This document shows, piece by piece, positions 33,800-47,396 of a stretch of 64,000 nucleotides of DNA. Position 1 is the stretch's first letter; each line of letters starts with the position of its first letter. Made by a program: the position numbers and the translations under genes. Source of the stretch: Diabrotica undecimpunctata (Eukaryota > Arthropoda > Insecta > Coleoptera > Chrysomelidae); the NCBI RefSeq assembly GCF_040954645.1, contig NC_092809.1, positions 78,898,435 to 78,962,434 on the forward strand. The letters run 5' to 3'. The notes under the pieces are model-generated. The model saw only the letters and a program-made list of their open reading frames with translations, was not told the DNA's origin and did no database searches.

Positions 33800-34661
33800 C
33801 GTTATCAGTAAGAGAAAGCGCATTTCAGAATATATTATGAAAAATGTTGTTGATATTACAATATCAGATGATAGGAATACAAAAATAAAAACAACTTACC
33901 TTTTCAAAACAACAATCAATCACTTCATTTTATCACGAAAAATTTAAAAATTGCAATGTAATTGAACCCATTTTGCGAGCTATAGTTACATTGATACTTA
34001 TGTGGCAATTAGCTGTAAAGTCATTAGTCTTTCGCGTCGTATCATATTTTCCTAATATTTTTGTAGGCAAGCGGTTTAGTTTGTGTAATATAATATCCCC
34101 AATTCGTCTCATAATATTTAGTTTTCAAAATAGCTGTTAATAATTCGTTCACATTTTTTAAAGCTCTTTGCAATACATTTGAAAATAAGTCGACAGTAAG
34201 TTCTGCCATGGTATTTCATAGTTTTATTCTTATGATTATATCAGTGTTTGTTTAAAATCTATAAATAACTAGTTTAATGTTTTTTTTTGTATTCCCAACA
34301 TTTCTAATTAACTGCCTAATAGTCAATAATTGATTATTCACTCAATCGTTCCAGGTGTATTAGAAAAAATATTGTATATCCTAATAATTAATAGATATAT
34401 AGCTTATATATAGCTTATATCGCTATAGTTTGTGCAGTACATTTTATTATCCCTTTTGTGTATGGTATGCTTTTCAGCAAGTTGGTACTTGCTCTTACTT
34501 CTAAATTGACAGATCAGCTGTTTAACTGCCTGTACTGAACTTTCTTCTTCATTTTGCAAATATATATAAAAATTAATAAAACTCTGACATACCGTTAATT
34601 AAAATATTGGATACCCTATACTATTCAATCAACGGAAATACTAAGATCACACGGGGAGAAT

Positions 34662-37456
34662 CTGTCCCTATCTAATTAGCCTTTTTCGGTCCATCTTTGG
34701 ACATAGGCCTTCCCAATTCTTTTCCATTCTTCTCTGTCTGTCAATATAGTCATCCACCTAGAGCCCACGTGCTTCTTGATATCATCTGCCCATCTCATTT
34801 GGGGCCTTCCTCTGCTTCGTTTATATTCCCACGGTCTCCAACTTATAAGAATTTTGTTCCATCGGTCTTCTTTTTGTCTTATATTGTGCCCGGCAAATCT
34901 CCATTTCAATTTTGCAACTTCTTGTCTAACATCCCTCACTTTTGTTTTCTCTCTTATCCACTCGTTTCTCTTTTTATCCATTAGTCTTATGTGCAACATT
35001 TGTCTTTCCATTGCTCTTCGGGTTTTTATGGATGTCCATGTTTGCTTTTGTAAATGTCCACGTTTGAGAACCATAAGTTAGAACAGGGAGTACGCATTGA
35101 TTGTATACTTTAGTCTTAAGATGCTGTGGATATCTTTTGTTTTTAAGAATGTAGCTTAGTTTGCCAAATGCCGCCCATGCCAGTCTAACTCGTCTTTTTA
35201 TCTCTGCTGTTTGGTTTTCTTTGTTACGTTTTATAGTTTGACCCAGATATATATAATCCTGAACTTGTTCTACTTCATCTTGTCCGATCCTCATTGTGAT
35301 GTTTTCATCTGTATTTGTTATAATTTTGGTCTTGCTGTAATTCATAATAAGGCCTATCTTTCCAGCTTCTACGTCCAGTTCTTTCATCATTTCAAATAAT
35401 TTTTCTCATTTATCTGTTATCAATGCGATGTCATCAGCGTATATTAGATGGTTCAAGCGTTGTCCACAAATTTTTATACCTTTTTCTTCCCATTCTAATC
35501 TTTTAAAAATATCTGTCAGAGCCTGATTGAAAAGTTTCGGTGATATTGTGTCTCACGCCTCTATTTATTTGTATTGATTTTGTTTATTCATATCCTTTAA
35601 TTGTTGTTTTGGCTTCCTTATATATATTGGCTATTAGTTCCGTATATCTGTGGTCAATTCTGCTGTTAATCAAAGAACTTTTCACTGCCCAATGTTCGAC
35701 ACTGTCGAAAGCCTTTTCGAAATCTATGAACGCTATATATAGAGGAATATGGTATTCATTTGCTCGTTCTATAAGTATTTTCATACTTAGTAAATGGTCA
35801 CTTTTGCTGAATCCCTTTCTAAAACCAGCTTGTTGGGTATCCATCGAATTTTGTCGTCAATCTATTGGTTAAAATTTTTGTTGGGAGTTTATACATTACA
35901 TTGAGGAGTGTTATGAGACGGTAGTTTTTTATGTCTGCTTTATCCCCTTTCTTGTGTAGGATAATGGTTACGGATTCCTTCCAGTTGTTTGGGATTCTTT
36001 TTTCTTTTAATATCTTGTTAAAAAGGGAATGTAGAGTGTTAATTACCACTTTTCCACCATATTTCAGCATATCTGCAGTTATTCCATCTTTTCCAGGCGA
36101 TTTGTTGTTTTTCATTTCTTTCAATGCCTTCTTTATTTCTGATTTGCTTATTTCTGGCTATAGCTCTGAGTTGACATTTTTTACTTTAGCCTTAAGTTGG
36201 TTTTTAATTGTTTCTGGTGGTTCCTTTTTTGTTTTGTATAGTTCTGAGTAGAAATGGTGGATAATATTTATAATGTCATCTTTAATGTTTGTTTCTAGTC
36301 CGTTTTCATCTTTTATTTTGTTTATTTCACACTTACCTAATTTCGGTCTTAAGCATTTCATATTTTTGTTCTTTTGTATTACCTTTTCTATTTTTATTTC
36401 TTGTTCTTTTCTCTTATTTTCTCTTATCATTCTGCTTATTGTTTTATTGATTTCTACATATTCTATAGCGTCCTTCTTTTATCCATAAGCTTCTTTGTTT
36501 CTGTTGATATATAGTTGTTCTTTTTTAGATCCTTTTTTGCTATTTCTTTTCCTGAAGTAATCATCGTTGCTGTAAGTATGTTGTCTATTTCATCTATATC
36601 TTTGTCATCACTGTCTAATTTTTAAGTAAGTTGTTCTTTTAATAGGTCTTTGTATATCTCTTTATATTGCCCTAGTTTGTTTTTATCTACTAGATCCCAG
36701 TTTTTAATTATTTTTCTTTTCATTTCATAGTTACCGTCAATACTAATTTTTGCTCTGACCAACCAGTGATCGCTACCTGTTGTGAATCTGTTAAGAACTG
36801 TTACATCTTTAATGATATATCGTTCCGTGGACAGTATGTAGTCGATCTCATTTTTTGTGGATCCATTAGGGCTGATCCATGTCCACTTTCGTTGGGGCTT
36901 CTTTTTGTAAAAGGAGTTCATTGCGTATAGATGCTTTTCTTCTAGGTAGTTCATCAAAGTAGCACCTCTATCATTTCTCTGACCATACCCGAAATCTCCT
37001 ATGTTAGTTTCTTCCTTGTTTAGTTTTCTACCCAGTTTGGCATTGAAATCTCGAATTACTAGTATAAGACGATTTTTATGTTCTTCCATAGCCTTTGATA
37101 TATCTTCATAAAATAGTTCGATATCTTCGTCATCATAAGCTGTCATGGGGGCATATACCTGGATAATTTTAATTGATGTTCTTCTTATTTTAAGTATGAC
37201 ATAGGCTGTATTCGGGTTTCTTCTTTTCGTCGAGTTTCTGATAGGCCTATGATATCTCATTTTATGTTTGTTAATTCTTCTTCCAATTCATGTACTTTTT
37301 CATCCGTAGACATTGATCTAATATTGTATGTCCCTATTGACAGGTTGACGGATTTTTTTGATTTATGTTGTGTTCGTCTTAGTGGGTTTTTGTTTTTATC
37401 TATCAAAAGCGAATTATTGCGTCTCCCAGATACCGCGAGGCAGACCTTTGAGGTGT
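34662..37456 (-). mobile_element. RTE-type LINE insertion (copy A)
   Basis: About 2.8 kb bounded by an imperfect 8-bp duplication, GGGAGAAT (34654-34661) and GGGATAAT (37457-37464). The diverged relative at 5685/5690 lacks this insertion, showing both edges. The coding order on the minus strand is endonuclease, RT, C-terminal domain, nearly the whole length of a short LINE. Confidence 0.88.
34676..37400 (-). pseudogene. RTE-type endonuclease-reverse transcriptase, broken (copy A)
   Basis: Endonuclease from about 37345 (IGTYNIRSMSTDEK; a TGA stop at the usual Trp of the IKWDIIGL motif), main EN piece 37260-36622 (DFNAKLGR, GQRNDRGATL, GSDHWLVRAKI). RT pieces: 36430-36158, 36124-35819 (NKSPGKDGI, NNWKESVTIILHKKGD), 35844-35584 (QAGFRKGFSKSDHL, IAFIDFEKAFDSVE), 35390-34974 (MNYSKTKII, YIYLGQTI, VLTYGSQTWTF) and 35074-34676 (the C-terminal block with RGRPQMRWADDI and WKRIGKAYVQRW). 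The last two are split by a 2-bp deletion near 35030. The YADD segment near 35440 is broken. Non-autonomous now. Confidence 0.88.
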
Positions 37457-37629
37457 GGGATAATATTATGGGTTATTTCTGGTTTCATCATAATTTACAC
37501 CGAAATTACTAACAAGAGAGTTCTCTTACTTCCACATGTTCAAATTGATATATAGTACCAACAGATGCTAGTTACCATCAGTACTAATAAAATGAAAACT
37601 ATCAAATTAATGTCAATTTCATTGAATAA

Positions 37630-38540
37630 TCAAAACAATCGAATATATATACCAAAACAACACAATAAAAGTAAAAGTAGAAGAAGAACTAACCGACCCT
37701 ATTGAAGCTGGTAATGGGATAAGACAGGGAGATTTAATGAGTCCTCTATTGTTCAACCGGATTATGGATGAAATATTAAAAAAGTAAGAAATAAAAGAGG
37801 ATACCAAATGGGAGAAAAACAAATTAAAATAATCTGCTATGCAGACGACGCAATACTATTCTTTCAAAGTGAAGATGATTTACAACGTATGCTACACCAA
37901 TTTCATATAACCGCCAGAAAATTTAACATGTTAATTTCCTCAAAAGAGACAAAATGCATGGTTACAACAGCAAGTTTACTAATATGTTAATTGGAGTTTT
38001 AAGGTCAGATAATAGAACAAGTGATGGAGTTTTAATATCTAGGTATCATATTATCTAGCTACGGAAAGCTCGAAACTTAAGTGGAAGATCCACTGAATAG
38101 AGCAAACAGAGCCGCAGGCTGCCTAAATGAAACAATATGAAGAAATAAAAATATCGGGAAAGAAACCAAAGGCAGAATTTACAAAACAGTTATCAAACCA
38201 ATAATGACATACGCAGCAGAAACAATACCTGACACAGAGAGAACAAAAAGGATGTTAGAAACAACAGAGATAAAAACACTTGAAAAATTGATGGTAAGAC
38301 ACTATGGGACAGAGCTAGAAGTACAGATATAAGATGTAGATACAAGGTGAAGAACATCAAGAACTGGTTAAGAAATAAAAGAGTAGAATGGAAAGATCAT
38401 ATAAGCCGAATGACAACAAATGGAGTAGTAGACATGGCAAGAGACGGTTACCCAATAGGAAGACGATCAGTAAGAAGACCACGAAAACCATGGAACGGCA
38501 ACTTACTGGAGACACATTGAAAAACAGACAGAGTCATGTC
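37630..38540 (+). pseudogene. LINE RT/C-terminal relic (copy A)
   Basis: Plus-strand pieces in shifting frames: YIYQNNTIKVKVEEELTDP and GIRQGDLMSPLLFNRIMDEI (37640-37780), then IICYADDAILFFQSEDDLQ (37830-37890, YADD intact), YLGIILSSYGKLE, IYKTVIKPIMTYAAET (about 38170-38220) and a basic tail with GRRSVRRPRKPWNGN, ending in a GAA-rich run at 38550. It belongs to the insect endonuclease-reverse transcriptase group and is 5'-truncated. The 61-codon ORF at 37808-37990 holds the YADD motif. Confidence 0.82.
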
Positions 38541-39279
38541 TATATAAAAAGAAGAAGAAGAAGAAGAAAAAGATACACAGGATTGACAGGATAAACAATA
38601 AAATAGCTGCAAGAAAGAGAAAATGAATCAGTCATATTAATGTAGAATAGCAGAGGACAGAGTATTTGTCATAGCCTTAGACAAGTGTCCAATTGAAAAA
38701 AGACCACAGGTCGTTCAAAAAAGACGGAACTCTAGAAAGAAAATAGAATAGATTTAAAAAAAAATAAAAGCATAAACATGCCTTTTCCTACTCTTATAAT
38801 ATTGAAACTACGCAAATAGAACCTTGAATTAAAATGTAACCTTTGATATCTGTGATAAATTCATCACCTGAACAATGGCGCCGATGTATGAAGTTGAAAT
38901 TTTTTACACCTATTTTAACTGTTTATTTTTTTATTATCTATATATGAGTTACGAACGATACCACAAACCTATTTATTTACCACAAACAGGCTCTTTAATA
39001 CCTTAAATTATTACTATACAAATCTGATTCGAAATATCGTCAAAAAGTAATACACGGCATGTAAAATTTAAATTTTCAATAAAAAGTAAAATATTAGGCA
39101 TTACTTATGGGGTTCAAAGAACGAGCCTTTACGAAAATTTAAGTACTAAGAAGATCACCACAATCGGGCATACCCAGGGTAATGATTAAATAATTAATCG
39201 GCTAATTCTTCAGTCACCCCTTTAATATGATTTTGTTAAATTGGTCCTTTTTAGGACCAACTATTCTAATAACATATGT
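38541..39279. other. Unassigned sequence between LINE relics (copy A)
   Basis: Noncoding. The same block exists in copy B (48341-49078) and, inverted and diverged, at 561-1289. Nothing else is recognisable. Confidence 0.5.
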
Positions 39280-40740
39280 TTATAACTGTTAAGGGTATAT
39301 CTAGAGATCAAGAAACTTTGCTTTACTTAAACTTATCAGACATATGCGCTAAACACGAATCTGACTTATTTATAGTGCAGGAAACACATATAGGGCCTAA
39401 CGTAGGGTATTTGGTATAAAGCTTATCGCTGAAAACCACATTATAATTATAGACATGCTATCTCTGTCGGAAAAAAAGCAAAGAATAACTCAAAGTAAGA
39501 AAGGACAACACCAGTCAGCTTTCAGAGAACCTTTCAACGATGTTGAGCTTGGATCCACCATTTACATATTTAATGAAAAATAATACAACTACCGACATTG
39601 AGGATCTGAGCACAAAGCTTATTACGAAATCTAGACCAAAAACACCACAATGGCTTATCCGGATGATGAACAACTGTATTCAAATTATGGAAACACCCAA
39701 AATCTAGAGACAAGCCAAAGTTGTTACTTCGCTTAAACCTGGCAAAAACTCCAACGAACACAAAAACTATCGGCCAATATCTTTATTTTATCAGCTATTT
39801 AAAATACTTTTGCACAAGATCGTTAATATGATTTCACCGATATTTTAAGAAAAGCTCAAATTAAAAGACAAAAGTGGCTATAGATAGGGAAGATCATGTA
39901 CATTACAAATGCTAAATCTTACCCAACACATCAAAGACGGGTACGAAAAATATCGGGTATCAGGGGTGGTATTTTTCAATCTAAATGCCGCTTACGACAC
40001 CTTAAATTACCAAATATTTCTCGAAAAACTATATGATATTCCCTTAGATAACAAACTCACTTATATTATTTGCGTATGCCTACACAAGAAAATATTTTTT
40101 GTATCACTCAATGTTAAGAATAGCAGATGAAGAACGGTCTCGCTTGGGGTAGCATAAAAGCACCTACACTGTATAACATTTACCCAAACGATCAACTTAT
40201 ACCAGTAGATAATAGGACTAATATTATAAAGACGATACACCTATTATTGCACAATAAAAATAAACTATGAATCAATTTTTAGCCAAAACCCCTGAAAAAC
40301 TCATGTGCGCTCCTCAATTTCCCTAACATAGACGCTTTCACAAACTGAACATCCAATAATGTCATGAAATTGTTGAACTGTAGACTTCCTATAAATTTCT
40401 TGAAAATAGTTTGTATCCCACGGGATCAGTCACAGATCATTGTTTAAAACTAAAAGGTAAATTGAGGACCAGAAATAATATTCTTCGCAAGCTTGTCAGC
40501 TAAAAATGAGGCGTACGTCCTTCCGCCTTTAAAACATAGACGCTTGCACTATATGCTTCTGCTGCCGAATATACCTTGATAGACAAATTAACCATTCTTT
40601 CGTTTTGTGCACAACACTACTACCCATTTTAACACAAAAATATCTATTGCAGCACTTAACCATATTTATTTTGAGATAACCTTCTATCGAGATATAGTAT
40701 ACGAGATATCGAGTATACAAATAAGACCAGAACTAAAATA
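39280..40740 (+). pseudogene. Jockey-like LINE relic (copy A)
   Basis: Pieces in order: endonuclease start LLYLNLSDICAKHESDLFIVQ (39331-39392, ending in ETHIGP), RT KPGKNSNEHKNYRPIS (39738-39785), the frame 39909-40130 with LTQHIKDGYEKYRVSG, NLNAAYDTLN and LHKKIFFVSLN, and later GKLRTRNNILRKLVS (about 40455-40500). Most of the EN and half of the RT are deleted. Dead in both duplicates and in the inverted copy at 1-560. Confidence 0.8.
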
Positions 40741-41491
40741 ATAAAAAAGCTTTATACAAGATATCGCAGAAGAGTAGATGAAATAAAAGTAGTTTTTATT
40801 AATCGGGTGCTTACATAAAACGTACAAAGACATACTCACGTAAACAAAATACATTACGAAATTTCTGTAATAAAAAAAAACATCGAATTCGGCATTGAAC
40901 TAATAAATTATATTAAATAAAAAAACAATATTTCTAAAAATGCAGAAAAAATAAAATTTTCTATGCAAGCGAACATTCCATTAAATAATAAGCCGAAATC
41001 CTTTTGTATCTATATACCTGTTTTTTAAAGAACCAGTTACCTTTTAGTACGTAGTTATACCAGGTAATAAGATATCCTCTGTTACACAGTGTAATGCATA
41101 TGACATTACACTGTCTACAAATAGTAGATAAAAAGAAGGAGCCCATATAAACCGTTCAGGGTATATGTTGAAAATATACGGTATAATCGCACAGTTGCCA
41201 AACTCTCAGAGCTTACTTAAACCGATAAACGTATGGTTCAAATATACAATGAAAAAGATCTGAACGACCCCTATAATATATACTCGTGAACTAAACGATA
41301 TACATTTATGATACAGGGGTATTTACGGGCTCCAAAAAATTTTTATAAATTATTAAACTCTACATGTTGATGAATCGACAGAACCAATATTATGGAATGG
41401 TCAAGTGAGCTCCGTATATCGGTATCCACTTGACCACGGAGCTCAATTAAACCTGAATTTTAACATGGGCGGAGTCCACTTTATGCCGTAG
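40741..41491. other. Right end of unit, noncoding (copy A)
   Basis: No coding content. Near the end GAGCTCCG (41407) and CGGAGCTC (41437) form an inverted pair, and GCGGAGTCCACTTTATGCCG (41469) is the inverted match of the left-end motifs. Confidence 0.6.
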
Positions 41492-41659
<168 letters not shown>

Positions 41660-41686
41660 TGTAATGTATATATTATAACCACCGGG

Positions 41687-41789
<103 letters not shown>

Positions 41790-42693
41790 TAGCGGTTAAT
41801 GTAAGCTCCGTTCTAAAACGGTATTATACTAACTCCAGTAGAATATACACCGTGTATTTTATTATCTGAGTAGCGCTTTATGTAGACTCCGACCAACACG
41901 TAGGATTAAGTGGACTCCACAAAAGGATAAACCATTTGTGGGATCCGTATTTACGATATTGCATATACTTCTAAACTCCTGCGATGTTGCCAATAATTGT
42001 ATTAGTAGTAGATTTTCAAATTTTACAGCAGGTACATTCTGGAACTGGAAATTTATTTAAATATCCATTAATTTAATCATGGAGGAATTTGAGGACTATT
42101 TGGCTAATTTATGTAGTTAAATATAAATTGTTAACCGACATATACCTTTATTTTACTTTTTAGTTTTAATAAACAAGGCGGTAATTTATATTACTTGTTT
42201 TATATATTTTTAAACATAAGAAAGTGTCTATTATAAACGTGGAAAAGTTAAGTTTCCATTTTTATTAATTAGTATTTTTTATTAAAAGGCATTGTCACTA
42301 AAACATTTAGTTCATAAATGTACGTACATCGGATAGAGTAATCGTGTAACAGTTTATGAAAGTAGAAGCCCCTTCGGTAGGACTATAATGCTTGTTTTCC
42401 TATTAATATAACTAAAGAAAACTCAAACAACAGGAAGATCTTTGTAATTTTTGGATTCCTGCAGTTTAAGACATGCAATGTTTGTTTTATAGCGTAGTTG
42501 AATTTAAACTACAATAATTTATAAATCTATCTTTAATAACATACTTTTTTACTGCCTAATTTCAATAGATATGTCGATTTTTAATTAAAATATTTAATGC
42601 ATTAAAGTCGCGTAGAGATTTTCACTAAACATTTAATTTTAAAGCTATTATTCTAATAGTCCAAAAAAAAGTATAAAAGTCTAGGGAATTCAA

Positions 42694-42909
42694 TATCCCA
42701 CTATGGATTTGTTTTATAGATTATCGTAAAGCGTTCGACAGAGTCAAATGGATACACTTATGACTGATACTAAAAGAATTAGGTGTACAACAACACCTAA
42801 TTTTGCTTATAACTGAACTGTACGAACACACTACTGGACCATTTAAACTAACATTAAAAGAAGATTGAAAATCAAAACGAAATATAAGTATCTGGGAAAA
42901 ATTTCTCAA
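42694..42909 (+). pseudogene. LINE RT palm relic (copy B)
   Basis: Duplicate of 32910-33125, with the same two stops, so the decay predates the duplication. The small frame of copy A follows here at 43277-43516. Confidence 0.75.
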
Positions 42910-44448
42910 ACGATATTAATATTAAAAGGGACTTTAAAGAGCATCTGATAAAGCATGCTAAACCTTAAGGCGACTAAACCACACAAAATGGTTATTTGAG
43001 AAAAATTATAGCTCGTTCCAGAAAGAATTGTAAATATAAACAATAATGTAGATTAAGAAGAAACGCTGAAGAAAAAAACAGTAGCGGTGAGCCTAAATAA
43101 AGAAAGGCAAAAAGAAGATGTAATTTGATGTTTTGAAAAAATCTGATCCGAAAACTGTATGAAAAACATCTCATAGTATAGACATAGAGCGCGGCGGTGC
43201 CTCTGCCGTCTGGCGGCCTATATCGGAAACTTTTACTACCATTTGACTATTTGTGTACAATTTTGTGTATGGTTAAGTGGCACACCACAAAAAGTGTTTT
43301 TATTTTCTCTTTTGTTCAACAATTAAAATGTATTGCTATACTTCTAGATGTTCCAATACAATAAAGGATAATAAACATAAAGCACAGGGTAAAAATTTTT
43401 ATTATTTTCTATGCGCTAGTTATTATAAACACATAAGCTATACTACAATTAAAAACTATGACCACTATGAAAAATATACGGTAGACTATGACTACATTTG
43501 TGCTTTAGAACTATAGTAAGAACAAGATAAAAATCTAAATTCCTTCATAATTATATTAACGAGAAGTTTATAAAACTTTTGTTCGTTATCAGTAAGAGAA
43601 AGCGCATTTCAGAATATATTATGAAAAATGTTGTTGATATTACAATATCAGATGATAGGAATACAAAAATAAAAAACAACTTACCTTTTCAAAACAACAA
43701 TCAATCACTTCATTTTATCACGAAAAATTTAAAAATTGCAATGTAATTGAACCCATTTTGCGAGCTATAGTTACATTGATACTTATGTGGCAATTAGCTG
43801 TAAAGTCATTAGTCTTTCGCGTCGTATCATATTTTCCTAATATTTTTGTAGGCAAGCGGTTTAGTTTGTGTAATATAATATCCCCAATTCGTCTCATAAT
43901 ATTTAGTTTTCAAAACAGCTTTTAATAATTCGTTCACATTTTTTAAAGCTCTTTGCAATACATTTGAAAATAAGTCGACAGTAAGTTCTGCCATGGTATT
44001 TCATAGTTTTATTCTTATGATTATATCAGTGTTTGTTTAAAATCTATAAATAACTAATTTAATGTTTTTTTTTTTGTATTCCCAACATTTCTAATTAACT
44101 GCCTAATAGTCAATAATTGATTATTCACTCAATCGTTCCAGGTGTATTAGAAAAAATATTGTATATCCTAATAATTAATAGATATATAGCTTATATATAG
44201 CTTATATCGCTATAGTTTGTGCAGTACATTTTATTATCCCTTTTGTGTATGGTATGCTTTTCAGCAAGTTGGTACTTGCTCTTACTTCTAAATTGACAGA
44301 TCAGCTGTTTAACTGCCTGTACTGAACTTTCTTCTTCATTTTGCAAATATATATAAAAATTAATAAAACTCTGACATACCGTTAATTAAAATATTGGATA
44401 CCCTATACTATTCAATCAACGGAAATACTAAGATCACACGGGGAGAAT

Positions 44449-47219
44449 CTGTCCCTATCTAATTAGCCTTTTTCGGTCCATCTTTGGACATAGGCCTTCC
44501 CAATCCTTTTCCATTCTTCTCTGTCTGTCGGTATAGTCATCCACCTAGAGCCCACGTGCTTCTTGATATCATCTGCCCATCTCATTTGGGGCCTTCCTCT
44601 GCTTCGTTTATATTCCCACGGTCTCCAACTTATAAGAATTTTGTTCCATCGGTCTTCTTTTTGTCTTATATTGTGCCCGGCAAATCTCCATTTCACTTTT
44701 GCAACTTCTTGTCTAACATCCCTCACTTTTGTTTTCTCTCTTATCCACTCGTTTCTCTTTTTATCCATTAGTCTTATGTGCAACATTTGTCTTTCCATTG
44801 CTCTTCGGGTTTTTATGGTTATGTCCATGTTTGCTTTTGTAAATGTCCACGTTTGAGAACCATAAGTTAGAACAGGGAGTACGCATTGATTGTATACTTT
44901 AGTCTTAAGATGCTGTGGATATCTTTTGTTTTTAAGAATGTAGCTTAGTTTGCCAAATGCCGCCCATGCCAGTCTAACTCGTCTTTTTATCTCTGCTGTT
45001 TGGTTTTCTTTGTTACGTTTTATAGTTTGACCCAGATATATATAATCCTGAACTTGTTCTACTTCATCTTGTCCGATCCTCATTGTGATGTTTTCATCTG
45101 TATTTGTTATAATTTTGGTCTTGCTGTAATTCATAAAAAGGCCTATCTTTCCAGCTTCTACGTCCAGTTCTTTCATCATTTCAAATAATTCTTCTCATTT
45201 ATCTGTTATCAATGCGATGTCATCAGCGTATATTAGATGGTTCAAGCGTTGTCCACAAATTTTTATACCTTTTTCTTCCCATTCTAATCTTTTAAAAATA
45301 TCTTCCAGAGCCTGATTGAAAAGTTTCGGTGATATTGTGTCTCACGCCTCTATTTATTTGTATTGATTTTGTTTATTCATATCCTTTAATTGTTGTTTTG
45401 GCTTCCTTATCTGTGGTCAATTCTGCTGTTAATCAAAGAACTTTTCACTGCCCAATGTTCGACACTGTCGAAAGCCTTTTCGAAATCTATGAACGCTATA
45501 TATAGAGGAATATGGTATTCATTTGCTCGTTCTATAAGTATTTTCATACTTAGTAAATGGTCACTTTTGCTGAATCCCTTTCTAAAACCAGCTTGTTGGG
45601 TATCCATCGAATTTTGTCGTCAATCTATTGGTTAAAATTTTTGTTGGGAGTTTATACATTACATTGAGGAGTGTTATGAGACGGTAGTTTTTTATGTCTG
45701 CTTTATCCCCTTTCTTGTGTAGGATAATGGTTACGGATTCCTTCCAGTTGTTTGGGATTGTTTTTTCTTTTAATATCTTGTTAAAAAGGGAATGTAGAGT
45801 GTTAATTACCACTTTTCCACCATATTTCAGCGTATCTGCAGTTCTCCCATCTTTTCCAGGCGATTTGTTGTTTTTCATTTCTTTCAATGCCTTCTTTATT
45901 TCTGATTTGCTTATTTCTGGCTATAGCTCTGAGTTGACATTTTTTACTTTAGCCATAAGTTGGTTTTTAATTGTTTCTGGTGGTTCCTTTTTTGTTTTGT
46001 ATAGTTCTGAGTAGAAATGGTGGATACTATTTATAATGTCATCTTTAATGTTTGTTTCTAGTCCGTTTTCATCTTTTATTTTGTTTATTTCACACTTACC
46101 TAATTTCGGTCTTAAGCATTTCATATTTTTGTTGTTTTGTATTACCTTTTCTATTTTTATTTCTTGTTCTTTTCTCTTATTTTCTCTTATCATTCTGCTT
46201 ATTGTTTTATTGATTTCTACATATTCTATAGCGTCCTTCTTTTATCCATAAGCTTCTTCGTTTCTGTTGATATATAGTTGTTCTTTTTTAGATCCTTTTT
46301 TGCTATTTCTTTTCCTGAAGTAATCATCGTTGCTGTAAGTATGTTGTCTATTTCATCTATATCTTTGTCATCACTGTCTAATTTTTAAGTAAGTTGTTCT
46401 TTTAATAGGTCTTTGTATATCTCTTTATATTGCCCTAGTTTGTTTCTATCTACTAGATCCCAGTTTTTAATTATTTTTCTTTTCATTTCATAGTTACCGT
46501 CAATACTAATTTTTGCTCTGACCAACCAGTGATCGCTACCTGTTGTGAATCTGTTAAGAACTGTTACATCTTTAATGATATATCGTTCCGTGGACAGTAT
46601 GTAGTCGATCTCATTTTTTGTGGATCCATTAGGGCTGATCCATGTCCACTTTCGTTGGGGCTTCTTTTTGTAAAAGGAGTTCATTGCGTATAGATGCTTT
46701 TCTTCTAGGTAGTTCATCAAAGTAGCACCTCTATCATTTCTCTGACCATACCCGAAATCTCCTATTTTAGTTTCTTCCTTGTTTAGTTTTCTACCCAGTT
46801 TGGCATTGAAATCTCGAATTACTAGTATAAGACGATTTTTATGTTCTTCCATAGACTTTGATATATCTTCATAAAATAGTTCGATATCTTCGTCATCATA
46901 AGCTGTCATGGGGGCATATACCTGGATAATTTTAATTGATGTTCTTCTTATTTTAAGTATGACATAGGCTGTATTCGGGTTTCTTCTTTTCGTCGAGTTT
47001 CTGATAGGCCTATGATATCTCATTTTATGTTTGTTAATTCTTCTTCCAATTCATGTACTTTTTCATCCGTAGACATTGATCTAATATTGTATGTCCCTAT
47101 TGACAGGTTGACGGATTTTTTTGATTTATGTTGTGTTCGTCTTAGTGGGTTTTTGTTTTTATCTATCAAAAGCGAATTATTGCGTCTCCCAGATACCGCG
47201 AGGCAGACCTTTGAGGTGT
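44449..47219 (-). mobile_element. RTE-type LINE insertion (copy B)
   Basis: Same insertion as in copy A, carried along by the duplication, with the same flanks GGGAGAAT (44441-44448) and GGGATAAT (47220-47227). Confidence 0.88.
44463..47163 (-). pseudogene. RTE-type endonuclease-reverse transcriptase, broken (copy B)
   Basis: As copy A, but with a different pattern of damage. The C-terminal third (45179-44463, 238 codons) is open without the frameshift of copy A. The RT core around 45411 has a 26-bp deletion that copy A lacks, shortening the piece with FIDFEKAFDSVE. EN piece 47023-46385 and RT pieces 46193-45921 and 45887-45582 carry the same older stops. Not functional. Confidence 0.88.
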
Positions 47220-47396
47220 GGGATAATATTATGGGTTATTTCTGGTTTCATCATAATTTACACCGAAATTACTAACAAGAGAGTTCTCTTACTTCCACAT
47301 GTTCAAATTGATATATAGTACCAACAGATGCTAGTTATATACCATCAGTACTAATAAAATGAAAACTATCAAATTAATGTCAATTTCATTGAATAA

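Noticed and set aside
36158..36488. Plus-strand hydrophobic frames across the RTE LINE
   Set aside because: Antisense shadows of Lys/Glu/Asn-rich RT coding sequence.
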